The notes under the pieces were generated by a model that searched no databases, was not told the DNA's origin, and was given only the letters and a program-made list of their open reading frames with translations. A program made the position numbers and the translations under genes. A stretch of 64,000 nt of DNA from an uncultured Microbulbifer sp. (GTDB taxonomy: Bacteria > Pseudomonadota > Gammaproteobacteria > Pseudomonadales > Cellvibrionaceae): NCBI RefSeq assembly GCF_913055755.1, contig NZ_CAJXKH010000008.1, positions 1-64,000 of the forward strand, in the 5' to 3' direction. Of the stretch, positions 9,299 through 18,602 are shown piece by piece. Each line of letters begins with the position of its first letter. Position 1 is the stretch's first letter.

Positions 9299-10669
9299 CT
9301 AGCCGGCAAAAAACCAGGTCGCGAGGCCGAGAAAAGACATAAAGCCCACAACATCGGTAACCGTAGTCAGGGCCACGCCGCCGGCCAGTGCGGGGTCGAT
9401 GCGCATGGCCCGCAGCAATACCGGCAGTACCGCCCCGGCCAGTGCCGCGGTGATCAGGTTGATGACCATGGCGGCAATGATGATGATCGCGATGCGGTTG
9501 TCACCGAACCACAGTGCGGCGATGCCGCCCATTACCGCTGACCACAATATGGCGTTGAGGGCGCCGGAGCCCAGCTCCCGCGACAGCAGCCAGCTCAGGT
9601 TGCTGCGACCGATCTGGCCCAGGGCCATGCCGCGGATCACCACGGTCAGGGTCTGGCTGCCGGCCACACCACCCATGCTGGCGACAATCGGCATCAGCAC
9701 CGCCAGCGCCACTACCTTGTCGATGGTGCCCTGGAACAGGTTGATGACCCAGGACGCCAGCAGTGCGGTCAGCAGGTTGATGCCCAGCCACACCGCGCGC
9801 CGCGGCGCGGTGCGCCGCACCGTGGCAAAGGTATCCTCTTCCTCGTCCAGGCCGGCGAGGCTCATCAGCGAGTGATCGGCGTCCTCGCGGATAACATCCA
9901 CCACGTCGTCAATGGTGATCCGCCCCAGCAGGCGGTTGTCTTCGTCCACCACCGGGGCGGTAATCCAGTCGTATTTGGCGAACAGCCGTGCCACCTCGTC
10001 GTCCGGCATGTCCGCGGGGATCGCGTCCACGTCGGTCTGCATGACCTCGCGCACGGTGGCGGACGGATCCGTAGTCAGCAGCCGGGTCAGCGGCAGCAGG
10101 CCGATAAACTTGTCCTGGCGGTTGACCACAAACAGGTTGTCGGTGGATTCCGGTAGCTGTTCGTGCCGGCGCAGGTAGCGCAGTACCACGTCCAGGGTGA
10201 GGTTGGGGCGCACCGATACGGTATCCGTATCCATCAGGCCGCCGGCGGTTTCCTCGTCGTAGGAGAGTACCCGCTCCACCCGCAGCCGGTCGCGCTCGCT
10301 CATCGCCGAGAGCACTTCCGCCATCACCCGGTCCGGCAGTTGCTGCAGGATATCGGCCACGTCGTCCGCGTCGAGCCCCTCCATCACCGCCACCATTTCT
10401 TCGGTGTCCATGGTGGAGAGGATCTGGCTCTGGACGTCGTCGGTCAGCTCCTGCAGGACCTCGCCCTCGATCTCGCTGTCGATCAGCTTCCACAGTACCT
10501 GGCGGATCCGCGGCGGCGAGCTTTCCAGCAATTGCGCGATGCTCTGTGGGGACAGGGTGTGCAGCATGCGCTGCACTTCGCGCCCGGTGCCGCTGTCCAG
10601 GGCCGCGAACAGCTCCGCCAGCCGGTTCTGGGCGCGGAACTTGATGTCGGATTGAGGGCTGTTGGGCAC
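9299..10669 (-). CDS. mgtE: Magnesium transporter MgtE
   Basis: MgtE is a homodimeric Mg2+ channel gated by its cytosolic domains. The 456 residues show the usual order: an N-terminal helical domain (about 1-130), two CBS domains (about 130-255, including DVDAIPADMPDDEVARLF) and a five-helix membrane domain (about 285-455). The membrane domain contains PIVASMGGVAGSQTLTV, the family's pore-lining signature. The start is a GTG preceded by AGGAACC. A TATAAT on the minus strand at 10708-10713 suggests it may also be transcribed separately from ptsO. Confidence 0.95.
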   Translation of the reverse strand: MPNSPQSDIKFRAQNRLAELFAALDSGTGREVQRMLHTLSPQSIAQLLESSPPRIRQVLWKLIDSEIEGEVLQELTDDVQSQILSTMDTEEMVAVMEGLDADDVADILQQLPDRVMAEVLSAMSERDRLRVERVLSYDEETAGGLMDTDTVSVRPNLTLDVVLRYLRRHEQLPESTDNLFVVNRQDKFIGLLPLTRLLTTDPSATVREVMQTDVDAIPADMPDDEVARLFAKYDWITAPVVDEDNRLLGRITIDDVVDVIREDADHSLMSLAGLDEEEDTFATVRRTAPRRAVWLGINLLTALLASWVINLFQGTIDKVVALAVLMPIVASMGGVAGSQTLTVVIRGMALGQIGRSNLSWLLSRELGSGALNAILWSAVMGGIAALWFGDNRIAIIIIAAMVINLITAALAGAVLPVLLRAMRIDPALAGGVALTTVTDVVGFMSFLGLATWFFAG

Positions 10670-10765
10670 GGAGGTTCCTGCAACGTCGGTCTGTGCGGGG
10701 TGCGCGCATTATAGCGGGCCGGGGATGGTGGGGATATTGCCAGTGGCAGGGGCGCTCGGCCCGGG

Positions 10766-11035
10766 TTATTCGCCTTCGCCGAAGCGGTCGTTGATCAGTT
10801 CACAAATGGCAGTGTGCGCCGCTTCTTCATCGCGGCCACAGACTTCCAGCTCCAGTTCCACGCCCTTGCCGGCGGCCAGCAGCATCAGTGCCATGACGCT
10901 TTTACCATCTACCGTTTTACCATCGCAAACCACTTTCACATCCGAGGAAAAACGGGCGCTGGTCTGGGCAAATTTGCTGGCGGCGCGGGCGTGCAGCCCC
11001 AGCTTGTTGATGATGGTGATACGGCTCTTCTGCAT
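10766..11035 (-). CDS. ptsO: Phosphocarrier protein NPr (HPr-like)
   Basis: NPr carries phosphate from EI-Ntr (PtsP) to PtsN in the nitrogen phosphotransferase system, which tunes potassium and nitrogen metabolism rather than sugar uptake. The 89-residue protein has the HPr active site GLHARAASKF with His15 and the regulatory-region serine in GKSVMALMLLAAGKG. The frame is open far upstream, into rapZ. The ATG at 11035 is chosen because it gives the exact family length. It lies 25 bases after rapZ, in the conserved rpoN-hpf-ptsN-rapZ-ptsO order. Confidence 0.95.
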   Translation of the reverse strand: MQKSRITIINKLGLHARAASKFAQTSARFSSDVKVVCDGKTVDGKSVMALMLLAAGKGVELELEVCGRDEEAAHTAICELINDRFGEGE

Positions 11036-11060
11036 GGGCGGTTCTTGAATTTGAAAGAGG

Positions 11061-11921
11061 TTACTTCTGTTGTTCGCGGTGGCGAATCTGAATATTTTCA
11101 AACTGGCTGGCAAAGGTTTTGGCCAGTTGCTCCACCATATAGACCGAGCGGTGGCGGCCGCCGGTGCAACCGATGGCGACACAGGTGTAGCTGCGGTTGC
11201 TCTGCTGGTAGGAGGGCAGCCAGCGCTCGAGAAAATGGGTGATGTCCCGCTGCATTTCCTCGGTCTCTTTGTGCGTGCGCAGGAATTCTCCCACTTCCGG
11301 GTCCAGGCCGGTCATATTGCGCAGTTCCGCAACCCAGTAGGGGTTGGGCAGGCAGCGCAGGTCAAACACCAGGTCGGCGTCCACCGGCACGCCGTGCTTG
11401 AACCCGAAGGACTGGAACAGGATTGCCATGCCCGGGGAGTCCCTGCCCACCACCCGCGATTTGATCTGGTCCCGCAGCTGGTGGAGACTGAGGCTGCTGG
11501 TGTCGATCACCAGGTCCGCCATTGACGCCAGTGGCGCCAGCAGTTCTTTTTCCTGGTTGAGGGCTTCCCGCAGGTGGGTGTGGCTGTCGCTCAGGGGGTG
11601 CTTGCGGCGGGTTTCGCTGAATCGCTGTATCAGTATCGGAGAGCGGGCGTCCAGGTAGACCACGTCGCACTCTATGCCGCTGTCGCGCATTTCGCGGATG
11701 ACCGAGGGGGCCTGGCGCACGTCGTGCCACAGGTTGCGCGCGTCGATACCGAGGGCGAGCTGGGTGTTTTCCGTCGGGGGCTGGTCCGAAACCCGCCGGA
11801 TCAGTTCCGGAAGCAGGCTGGCGGGGAGGTTGTCGATGCAGTTGAAGCCCACATCTTCCAGCAGTTGCAATGCAGAGCTTTTACCCGAGCCCGAGCGACC
11901 ACTGATGATGACCAGACGCAT
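11061..11921 (-). CDS. rapZ: RNase adapter protein RapZ
   Basis: RapZ binds small RNAs and nucleotide and, in enteric bacteria, guides RNase E to GlmZ, thereby controlling GlmS and amino sugar supply for the cell wall. The 286 residues have an N-terminal Walker A motif (GRSGSGKS, residues 8-15). The C-terminal RNA-binding half carries the family motif CTGGRHRSVY, near residue 253. It sits between ptsN and ptsO as in most gammaproteobacteria. Whether a GlmZ-type RNA exists here cannot be seen from this window. Confidence 0.96.
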   Translation of the reverse strand: MRLVIISGRSGSGKSSALQLLEDVGFNCIDNLPASLLPELIRRVSDQPPTENTQLALGIDARNLWHDVRQAPSVIREMRDSGIECDVVYLDARSPILIQRFSETRRKHPLSDSHTHLREALNQEKELLAPLASMADLVIDTSSLSLHQLRDQIKSRVVGRDSPGMAILFQSFGFKHGVPVDADLVFDLRCLPNPYWVAELRNMTGLDPEVGEFLRTHKETEEMQRDITHFLERWLPSYQQSNRSYTCVAIGCTGGRHRSVYMVEQLAKTFASQFENIQIRHREQQK

Positions 11922-11990
11922 AAATCAAGCGCTCCTTGCTGCCTGAGGAGGGCGCCGCATCGCAGTTTGCGGGCGGCACGAATGCGTACA

Positions 11991-12452
11991 TTATGCCGCG
12001 GCGGCGCTGTTGATGGCCAGTGCGTAGAGCTCGTCGCTGGTGGACGCGTCCCGCAATTTGTCGCGCACCCGGCTGTCGCTGAACAGGGCGGCGATTTCCG
12101 CCAGGGTGTCCAGGTGTTCCTGGTCGGAGTCTTCCGGCACCAGCAGCGCAAACAGCAGGTCTACCGGCTGGCGGTCAATGGCGTCGAAATCCACGGCCGG
12201 TGACGTGGTACACAGGACGCCGATGGGGCGGTCGCATCCGGGCAGGCGACAATGGGGGATGGCAACCCCTTCGCCGATGCCGGTGGAGCCCAGTCGTTCC
12301 CGGGCCACCAGCTGGCTGAATACGGTGTCGGAGTCCAGTTCCGGATACTGTTCTGAGATCGCCTGGGCGATGTTCAGTAATAATTTTTTTTTGCTACTCC
12401 CCGCCACGTGACAAAGACTCAGGCGGGGAGAAAGTAAGGCTTCCAATGTCAT
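11991..12452 (-). CDS. ptsN: Nitrogen-regulatory PTS IIA protein PtsN
   Basis: PtsN (EIIA-Ntr) is the terminal phospho-acceptor of the nitrogen PTS; its unphosphorylated form regulates potassium transport and other targets in E. coli. The 153-residue protein has the EIIA fructose/mannitol-type fold motif STGIGEGVAIPHCRL, with the phosphorylated histidine at residue 67. The ATG at 12452 begins MTLEALLSPRLSL, typical for the family. It follows hpf by only 14 bases and precedes rapZ. Confidence 0.95.
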   Translation of the reverse strand: MTLEALLSPRLSLCHVAGSSKKKLLLNIAQAISEQYPELDSDTVFSQLVARERLGSTGIGEGVAIPHCRLPGCDRPIGVLCTTSPAVDFDAIDRQPVDLLFALLVPEDSDQEHLDTLAEIAALFSDSRVRDKLRDASTSDELYALAINSAAAA

Positions 12453-12466
12453 ATTTTGCTGGCGAT

Positions 12467-12757
12467 CTAGCGGTGACTGCGTAACTTCTCTTTGTGTTTG
12501 AGGAGCTGCCGGTCCAGTTTGTCGGTCAGCGAATCAATCGCGGCGTACATGTCTTCCGATTCCGAGTCCGCAAAAACATCCTTGCCGTTCACGTGTACAC
12601 GGGCTTCGGCCTTCTGGATGAGTTTCTCGACGGATAGGATGACCTCGGTATTGGTAATCAGGTCATGGTGGCGGGAGAGCTTTTCCAGTTTGTTCAGGCA
12701 GTAATCGCGAATGGCCGGGGTAACGTCTACGTGATGACCACTGATATTAATCGGCAT
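12467..12757 (-). CDS. hpf: Ribosome hibernation promoting factor, short form
   Basis: HPF binds the decoding region of idle ribosomes and promotes 100S dimers in stationary phase. The 96-residue product has the single S30AE/YfiA domain and no C-terminal dimerisation domain, so it is the short form. The frame is open upstream by 83 codons, but the ATG at 12757 follows GAGGAGAAATCC closely and starts the family-typical MPINISGHHVDVT. It is the gene after rpoN, as usual. Confidence 0.94.
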   Translation of the reverse strand: MPINISGHHVDVTPAIRDYCLNKLEKLSRHHDLITNTEVILSVEKLIQKAEARVHVNGKDVFADSESEDMYAAIDSLTDKLDRQLLKHKEKLRSHR

Positions 12758-12944
12758 GGATTTCTCCTCATCAGGTACAACACAACGGCCGCACCCCCTT
12801 TTCAGGGCGGCAACCCTACTAGGAAGTGGGCCAGAATGGAAGGATACACTCAAAGATTGAGCGTCGGTTGTATAGATTCTAGGCGAAAGCAGGCGACAGC
12901 GAGGGGTTGCGGCCGCCGGCACTGGAACAATATGACTGGATTGG

Positions 12945-14396
12945 CTATACCAGTCGCTTCCTTTCGCTGGAGGAGGGGATACCCAGGGACTCCCGGTACT
13001 TGGCAACCGTGCGCCTGGCGACCTTGATCCCCTGCTTGTCGAGCTCCTGGGTGATCTTGTTGTCGGACAGGGGCTTGCGGGGCTGTTCGCCGTCGATGAG
13101 CTTGCGAATCAGGGCGCGGATGGCGGTGGAGGACGCGTCTTCGCCGGAGTCGGTGCTCACGTGGCTGGAGAAAAAGTATTTGAGCTCGAATACGCCCCTG
13201 GGGGTGAGCATGTACTTCTGGGTGGTGACCCGGGAAATGGTGGATTCATGCATGCCGATGGATTCGGCGATGTTGGCCAGCACCATGGGTTTCATGGCTT
13301 CCGGTCCCTGCTCGAAAAAGCCCTGCTGCTTCTCGACGATGCAGCTCGCCACTTTCAGCAGGGTCTCGTGGCGGCTCTGCAGGCTTTTCAGGAACCAGCG
13401 TGCCTCCTGCAGGTTGTCCCGCAGGTAGTTGTTTTCACTGGAATTGTCCGCGCGCTTGATCAGCGAGGCGTAGCTGTCATTGATGCGCAGTTTGGGGGTG
13501 GTTTCCGGGTTCAGCTCCACGACCCAGCGCTGTTGCTTGCGGCTGACGATGACGTCCGGCACCACGTACTGGGGCTCCTCACCGCCAAAGGCCTCTCCCG
13601 GATAGGGGGTAAGCGTCTGGATCAGGCGCATGACCTCGCCCAGTTGCGCCTCGCTGAGCCGTGTGCGCCGGCTCAGCTGGCGGAAGTCGCGCTTGCCCAG
13701 CAGGTCCAGGTGCTGGCCCACCACGGTCAGGGCCTGGGGCAGCCAGGGGGTGTGTTCCGGCAGCTGGCGCAATTGCAGCAGCAGGCTTTCGCGCAGGTCG
13801 CGGGCGCCGCAGCCCACCGGTTCAAACTGCTGGATGGTCTTCAGTACCGCCAGCACCTCGTCGGTTTCGGCTTTCAATCCACTGGCCAGGTCTTCCAGCG
13901 CGGTATCGAGAAAGCCGTTGGGGGCAATGGCATCAATCAGCGCTTCGCCGATAAATTTGTCTTCCGCGGACAGCGGGGTCAGGTTCAGCTGCCACAGCAG
14001 GTGGTCCTGCAGGCTCTCGGACGCCGCATTGCGCTGCTCGAGGGCGAAGTCCTCTCCCTCGCCGCCGGAGTAGCTGGTGTTGGTGTAGATGTCGTCCCAG
14101 CGGGTGTCTACCGGCAGGTCATCGGGGATCTCGCTGCTCCAGTCGCTGTCGGCGGCGGGCTCGGACGCGGAACTGGTGTCCCGGGTGTCCGCCTGCTCGC
14201 GGGGGGTGTTCTGGTCCTGGTGGGTTTCGTTGGCGTGATCATCGAAGTCCGCTTCCAGCAGCGGGTTGCTGTCGAGCGCCGACTGGATTTCCTGTTGCAG
14301 GTCCAGCGTAGACAGTTGCAGCAGGCGAATGGCCTGTTGCAGCTGTGGCGTCATGGTGAGTTGCGTGCCGAGTTTTAACTGGAGAGACTGCTTCAT
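12945..14396 (-). CDS. rpoN: RNA polymerase sigma-54 factor
   Basis: Sigma-54 directs transcription at -24/-12 promoters and needs AAA+ activators. The 483 residues show the three expected parts. Region I (1-50) is Gln/Leu-rich, MTPQLQQAIRLLQLS. Region II (about 55-115) is acidic. The C-terminal DNA-binding part includes the RpoN box ARRTVAKYRESL, near residue 463. It lies between lptB and hpf, a conserved arrangement. A 220-base gap to lptB contains an inverted repeat, noted separately. Confidence 0.97.
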   Translation of the reverse strand: MKQSLQLKLGTQLTMTPQLQQAIRLLQLSTLDLQQEIQSALDSNPLLEADFDDHANETHQDQNTPREQADTRDTSSASEPAADSDWSSEIPDDLPVDTRWDDIYTNTSYSGGEGEDFALEQRNAASESLQDHLLWQLNLTPLSAEDKFIGEALIDAIAPNGFLDTALEDLASGLKAETDEVLAVLKTIQQFEPVGCGARDLRESLLLQLRQLPEHTPWLPQALTVVGQHLDLLGKRDFRQLSRRTRLSEAQLGEVMRLIQTLTPYPGEAFGGEEPQYVVPDVIVSRKQQRWVVELNPETTPKLRINDSYASLIKRADNSSENNYLRDNLQEARWFLKSLQSRHETLLKVASCIVEKQQGFFEQGPEAMKPMVLANIAESIGMHESTISRVTTQKYMLTPRGVFELKYFFSSHVSTDSGEDASSTAIRALIRKLIDGEQPRKPLSDNKITQELDKQGIKVARRTVAKYRESLGIPSSSERKRLV

Positions 14397-14598
14397 CGGG
14401 TGTGTATTCGCAGAAAATTCTGGCGCATAGCCGATTTGCCATACAAGCTGCTGGCAGCGGCGGTGTAAAGCTCAATTTCTGCAGCCTACCCCGGAGAAAC
14501 CGGAAACACAAGCAATAAGTATGCCGGAAAGTTGGGGGCGCTCGAGGGGGAATCCCGGGATTGCGTTATGACTGTTCGGTAACTGGAGCGAGAGGCGG

Positions 14599-14626
14599 AC
14601 AATCTGACGGAATTTCGTCAGATTGT
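14599..14626. repeat. 11-base perfect inverted repeat at the 3' end of lptB
   Basis: ACAATCTGACG and CGTCAGATTGT flank a 6-base loop, and the hairpin includes the lptB stop codon. There is no T-tract on the minus strand. It could act as an attenuator, an mRNA-stability element or a protein site separating lpt from rpoN expression; the sequence does not decide which. Confidence 0.5.
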
Positions 14627-15343
14627 GAATTCGTGTCCCAGATAAACATCCCGTACCTGTTCGTTGGCAAGTACCTCTTCCGGGGCGCCGGAGGCGATGA
14701 TATGGCCTTCACTGACGATATAGGCGGTTTCGCAGATATCCAGGGTCTCGCGCACGTTGTGATCGGTGATGAGCACGCCGATGCCGCGATCCCGCAGGTG
14801 GCGGATAATCTGCTTGATGTCGTTGACCGAGATGGGGTCCACGCCGGCAAAGGGTTCGTCCAGCAACACGAACGCCGGGTTGGTGGCCAGCGCGCGGGCA
14901 ATTTCCACCCGTCGCCGTTCGCCACCGGACAGCGCCATGCCCAGGCTGTCGCGGATGTGGCCGATATGGAACTCGTCCAGCAGGGCTTCCACCTGTTCCA
15001 GGCGCTGGCTGCGGTTGAGGTCCTTGCGGGTCTCGAGAATGGCCAGGATGTTGTCCTTGACGCTCAGGCGGCGGAAAACGGAGGCCTCCTGGGGCAGGTA
15101 GCCAATGCCCTTGCGCGCGCGGCCGTGCATGGACAGGCCGGTAATGTCCTCGCTGTCGATCAGTACCTGGCCGGCATCGGCGCGCACCAGTCCTGCGATC
15201 ATGTAAAAGCAGGTGGTCTTGCCGGCTCCGTTGGGGCCCAGTAGCCCCACAATCTGGCCGCTGGTGACGCTGACAGAGACGTCCTGTACGACTTTGCGCT
15301 TTTTGTACTGCTTGGCAAGGTGTAACGCTTTGAGCGTCGACAT
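14618..15343 (-). CDS. lptB: LPS export ABC transporter ATPase LptB
   Basis: LptB is the cytoplasmic ATPase of LptB2FG, which extracts lipopolysaccharide from the inner membrane and pushes it along the LptC-LptA bridge. The 241 residues contain Walker A (GPNGAGKT, from residue 36), the Q-loop ([11 protein letters not shown]), the signature [15 protein letters not shown] and Walker B ([12 protein letters not shown]). It is 71 bases downstream of lptA in the lptC-lptA-lptB order. The permease genes lptF and lptG are not in the window. Confidence 0.97.
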   Translation of the reverse strand: MSTLKALHLAKQYKKRKVVQDVSVSVTSGQIVGLLGPNGAGKTTCFYMIAGLVRADAGQVLIDSEDITGLSMHGRARKGIGYLPQEASVFRRLSVKDNILAILETRKDLNRSQRLEQVEALLDEFHIGHIRDSLGMALSGGERRRVEIARALATNPAFVLLDEPFAGVDPISVNDIKQIIRHLRDRGIGVLITDHNVRETLDICETAYIVSEGHIIASGAPEEVLANEQVRDVYLGHEFTI

Positions 15344-15414
15344 AGTGAATTCCGCTATCCGGGCCGGCGGATGCCGGCCGTCACAATTCTGGTCGGGTCA
15401 GCTGGTGACCGGGC

Positions 15415-15951
15415 CTACTGCTCGTTGTTGCCGTTTTCCGCGGGCTTGGATTCCGGTTTCCAGATCATTTCCACCCGCTCCTTGTTCGAGCGACCCTGGG
15501 CTTTCATCTGCTCGCTTTTGAGATCGTAATCGATCCGTTCTGCGGAGAGGGTATTGCCGTCGCGGTCCACATGGGCCTCTCCGGTCAGCTGCAGGGAGTC
15601 GCTGCCCACCAGAAACTCGATGCGTTTGGCTTTGGCTTTTACCGGATTGGTACTCTCTTCAACCTGCTGCTGGAAATGCGCCGGTCTGCCGGTGGCGACC
15701 ACCCTGTTGATTTCCCCCTGGGCGTTGCCGTGGACCTCAACGCGGTCGGCGCGAATCTGCAGGGAGCCCTGGGTAATAACCACGTTGCCGCTGTATACCG
15801 ACAGGTTTTTGCTGCGGTTGGCCTCCAGGTTGTCGGCAGAGACCTTGACCGGTTGCTCGCGGTCGTTGGGCAGTGCCAGGGCGTTGAGGCTGAACAGCAG
15901 GCTGGCCAGCAGTGCCGCGAGGATCGGCCGGATTCGTTCAGCGTGTTTCAT
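15415..15951 (-). CDS. lptA: LPS transport periplasmic protein LptA
   Basis: LptA oligomerises into the periplasmic bridge that carries LPS from LptC to LptD. The ATG at 15951 gives a clean signal peptide (MKHAERIRPILAALLASLLF, likely cleaved after ALA near residue 26) and then the OstA-type beta-jellyroll. An in-frame ATG at 15966 would add five residues. Either start overlaps the lptC stop, by 14 or 29 bases, so translation is probably coupled. The C-terminus is hydrophilic and ends in Asn/Glu repeats. Confidence 0.93.
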   Translation of the reverse strand: MKHAERIRPILAALLASLLFSLNALALPNDREQPVKVSADNLEANRSKNLSVYSGNVVITQGSLQIRADRVEVHGNAQGEINRVVATGRPAHFQQQVEESTNPVKAKAKRIEFLVGSDSLQLTGEAHVDRDGNTLSAERIDYDLKSEQMKAQGRSNKERVEMIWKPESKPAENGNNEQ

Positions 15952-16501
15952 AACTGCTTTCCACATCAGACAGTATCTCTACCTTGTCCTGTTTCAGGTC
16001 GGCGCGCATGCCCTTGCCGGTGGTGCGGTTGGCGCCGTCGGTAATGGTAACAACTTTGTTGGTCTCGGCGAATTCCTCCCGCGGCTTCAGCACGATCTTC
16101 GCGGTGCGCAGGGTGATCCCCGGCTGGGGGAGTTCCGTCACCTTGACGTCCCCCTGCAAAACCACCTTCTGGCCATTGTCGAAGGCCACGCCCTTGCGGG
16201 ATTCCGTGCGCCACTTGGAGTCCTTGCCCTGGTAGAACAGCATGCGCGGTTCGGTCAGGTCCGCGCGATCGCGACGGGCGAACTGGAAAAACGTAATCCG
16301 TTCGGCGTCCACGCGATAGGCCAGGGTGCCCTCGGGGCTGTAGTGCCGCGTGCGGGCGTCGCGGATGATCAGGTCCGCGGCCTTGTTGTGCTGTTGCTGT
16401 GTGGGTCGCTTGCCGAGCAACTGTTTCGGCGGGCTCTCTGTAAACCAGAGCCCGAGAGAAATCAGTGCAACCACAATGACCAGTGGCAGCCAGGTGCGCA
16501 T
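15938..16501 (-). CDS. lptC: LPS export protein LptC
   Basis: LptC is a bitopic inner-membrane protein that receives LPS from LptB2FG and passes it to LptA. The 187 residues comprise one N-terminal membrane helix (about 5-21) and a periplasmic jellyroll domain (from about residue 45, RTRHYSPEGTLAYRVDAERI). Length and order match the family (E. coli 191 residues). It lies between kdsC (52 bases upstream) and lptA (overlapping). Confidence 0.94.
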   Translation of the reverse strand: MRTWLPLVIVVALISLGLWFTESPPKQLLGKRPTQQQHNKAADLIIRDARTRHYSPEGTLAYRVDAERITFFQFARRDRADLTEPRMLFYQGKDSKWRTESRKGVAFDNGQKVVLQGDVKVTELPQPGITLRTAKIVLKPREEFAETNKVVTITDGANRTTGKGMRADLKQDKVEILSDVESSYETR

Positions 16502-16553
16502 GGGCAGTTACTTCCTCGAAGTTCCTGTTGTCCGGGTATCTCCGGGCATGTGG

Positions 16554-17090
16554 TTACTGGGCGAGATAGGGCGCCAGTGCGGCTTCATAGGTGCCCTGGG
16601 CCCGCATGATGCGGTCGCAGACTTCCCGTACCGCGCCCTCACCACCGTGCTTTTCCGTCACCCAGAGGGCGCGCTCGAGTACCGGGGGCGCCGCGTTGGG
16701 TACTGCAATAGGACAGCCGACCCGGGTCATCAGTTGCAGGTCCGGGTAGTCGTCGCCCACGTAGGCGATGTTTTCCAGATCGAAACTCTCGTTGGCGAAC
16801 AGTTCCTGGAATGCGGAATATTTGTCTTCGCGCCCCTGGATCAGTCGCGTGATGCCCAGGTCGTGGGCGCGTTTCTCCACCACACTGCTGCGGCGGCCGG
16901 TGATGATGGCCACTGCAACCCCGGAATTTTGCAGCATTTTAATGCCGTGGCCGTCCAGGGTGTGGAAGGTTTTCAGTTCGTTGCCGTGATTGTCGAAATA
17001 CAGCTTGCCGTCGGTGAGCACGCCGTCCACGTCCAGGATCAGGTGGCGCACCTGCGCCAGCTTGCGTTGAATTTTTTCTTCCAGGCTCAC
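16554..17090 (-). CDS. kdsC: 3-deoxy-D-manno-octulosonate 8-phosphate phosphatase KdsC
   Basis: KdsC removes the 8-phosphate from Kdo8P in the synthesis of Kdo, the inner-core sugar of LPS. The 178 residues are a C0-type HAD phosphatase without a cap: motif I is LDVDGVLTDG (catalytic Asp near residue 20), motif II contains ITGRRS, and motif IV is YVGDDYPDLQLM. It follows kdsD by 68 bases, so two successive Kdo steps are co-transcribed with the Lpt export genes. Confidence 0.95.
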   Translation of the reverse strand: MSLEEKIQRKLAQVRHLILDVDGVLTDGKLYFDNHGNELKTFHTLDGHGIKMLQNSGVAVAIITGRRSSVVEKRAHDLGITRLIQGREDKYSAFQELFANESFDLENIAYVGDDYPDLQLMTRVGCPIAVPNAAPPVLERALWVTEKHGGEGAVREVCDRIMRAQGTYEAALAPYLAQ

Positions 17091-17158
17091 GCTTTGGTTC
17101 CTTGGTGTTGCTTCGCAATGCGAATACGGGGAAATTGCCGCGGGAACACCCGCAACTT

Positions 17159-18130
17159 TCAGATTACGCCGGCGCGCAGAATGTCGTGCATATGCAACAG
17201 ACCTACCGGGTGGTGTTCGGGATCCTCCACAACCAGTGCCGTAATCTTGTTGTCTTCCATGATGCGCAGGGCCTCGGCCGCCAGGGTTTCCGCGCTGACC
17301 GTTTTCGGCCGGCGGCTCATCACCTGTTCCATGGTGGCCGTGTCCAGCTCTATCTTGTGGTCAATGACCCGGCGCAGGTCGCCATCGGTGAATACCCCGA
17401 GCAGCTCACCCTGGGTTCCCACCACGGTTGTCATGCCGAACCCTTTGCTGGTCATTTCCAGCAGTGCCTGCGACAGCAGGGTTTGCGGGGTGACCTGTGG
17501 CAGTTCGTCGCCGGCGTGCATAACATCTTCCACCTTCATCAGCAGCTGGCGACCGAGGGCGCCGCCGGGGTGGGAGAAGGCAAAATCTTCCGCAGTGAAA
17601 CCTCTGGCCTCCAGCAAAGCCACCGCGAGGGCGTCGCCCATCACCAGGGTGACGGTGGTGGAGGAGGTGGGGGCGAGGTTGAGCGGGCAGGCCTCGGTGT
17701 CCACCGCGATATCCAGGTTGACGTCGGCAGACTGCGCCAGCGGGGAGTCCGGTTTGCCGGTCATGCTGATCATGGGGATGCCCAGGCGCTTGAGCAGTGG
17801 CAGCAGGGTGAGCACTTCCGCAGAAGTGCCGGAGTTGGAAATGGCGATGACCAGGTCCTGGCGGGTGATCATGCCGAGGTCGCCGTGGCTGGCCTCGCCA
17901 GGGGGCACAAAAAAGCTCGGGGTGCCGGTGCTCGCCAGGGTGGCGGCAATTTTGCGGCCGATATGGCCGGATTTGCCCATGCCGGAGACAATGACGCGCC
18001 CCTGGCAGGCGAGGATCAGTTCGCAGGCCTGCTGGAAGTCGCTGTCGATGCGGGATTCCAGCGCTGCTACCGCGGTGGTTTCCATGGCCACGGTGCGGCG
18101 ACCTGCTTGTAGTATCAGTTCTTTACCCAT
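17159..18130 (-). CDS. kdsD: Arabinose 5-phosphate isomerase KdsD
   Basis: KdsD converts ribulose 5-phosphate into arabinose 5-phosphate, the first precursor of Kdo. The 323-residue protein has an N-terminal SIS sugar isomerase domain (GMGKSGHIGRKIAATLASTG near residue 50; later GDALAVALLEARGF). Two CBS domains follow, from about residue 205 to the end. It is the first gene of the minus-strand kds-lpt-rpoN block. The neighbouring gene upstream is the divergent mlaC, whereas in Pseudomonas and E. coli mlaF lies here. Confidence 0.95.
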   Translation of the reverse strand: MGKELILQAGRRTVAMETTAVAALESRIDSDFQQACELILACQGRVIVSGMGKSGHIGRKIAATLASTGTPSFFVPPGEASHGDLGMITRQDLVIAISNSGTSAEVLTLLPLLKRLGIPMISMTGKPDSPLAQSADVNLDIAVDTEACPLNLAPTSSTTVTLVMGDALAVALLEARGFTAEDFAFSHPGGALGRQLLMKVEDVMHAGDELPQVTPQTLLSQALLEMTSKGFGMTTVVGTQGELLGVFTDGDLRRVIDHKIELDTATMEQVMSRRPKTVSAETLAAEALRIMEDNKITALVVEDPEHHPVGLLHMHDILRAGVI

Positions 18131-18602
18131 TGGATGACTCTTTGGTGGGTTCCCGAATGTTCTTCATTGTAGAGAAGTCCGGGCGGCAGTTTGTTGCCGG
18201 AAATTGTCGCGCTGGCGCGATTTCAGTCGGGTAACCCGCTGACGTGCTAACCTTTATAAGCGCCGGGCAATCGGCCCGGGCAAAAGACGCCGGGGTAAAA
18301 ATCCTTACATTTTGTATGGTGAAGGTGCGCCCTCCCCAACTATCGGGAGTACCCGCGTCCCAAATGTATTGAGACTGATGGTACTGCCGGAGATATATCC
18401 CGGTCGCAAATGTGCGGTGAACGAATCCCGCTTGTCCGGAGCGCCGCCATGGTATAGTTTGCCGCCGCTATTGTCAGCTACAGCGTCGGGTTGATCGCGT
18501 CATCGATCCGGATTTATCCGTCAGCGAGATATTTCGGCGCCGCCGTGACACTTTTTGATGTCGCTGGCATCCAAGGGACGAATTGCCAATGGGAGATATT
18601 CT
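18131..18602. other. Divergent intergenic region, kdsD / mlaC
   Basis: This 472-base gap carries no convincing gene and should hold the promoters for the kdsD block (leftward) and the mlaC-murA block (rightward). A TATAGT at 18453-18458 with TTGTCC 15 bases upstream is a weak candidate for mlaC. I found no recognisable remnant of mlaF, mlaE or mlaD, the genes that occupy this place in related genomes. Confidence 0.5.

Noticed and set aside
18312-18494. 60-codon open frame between kdsD and mlaC, tested as an mlaD or mlaF remnant
   Set aside because: The translation shows no MCE, ATPase or permease motif and no hydrophobic segment, so it is not a decayed mla gene that I can recognise.
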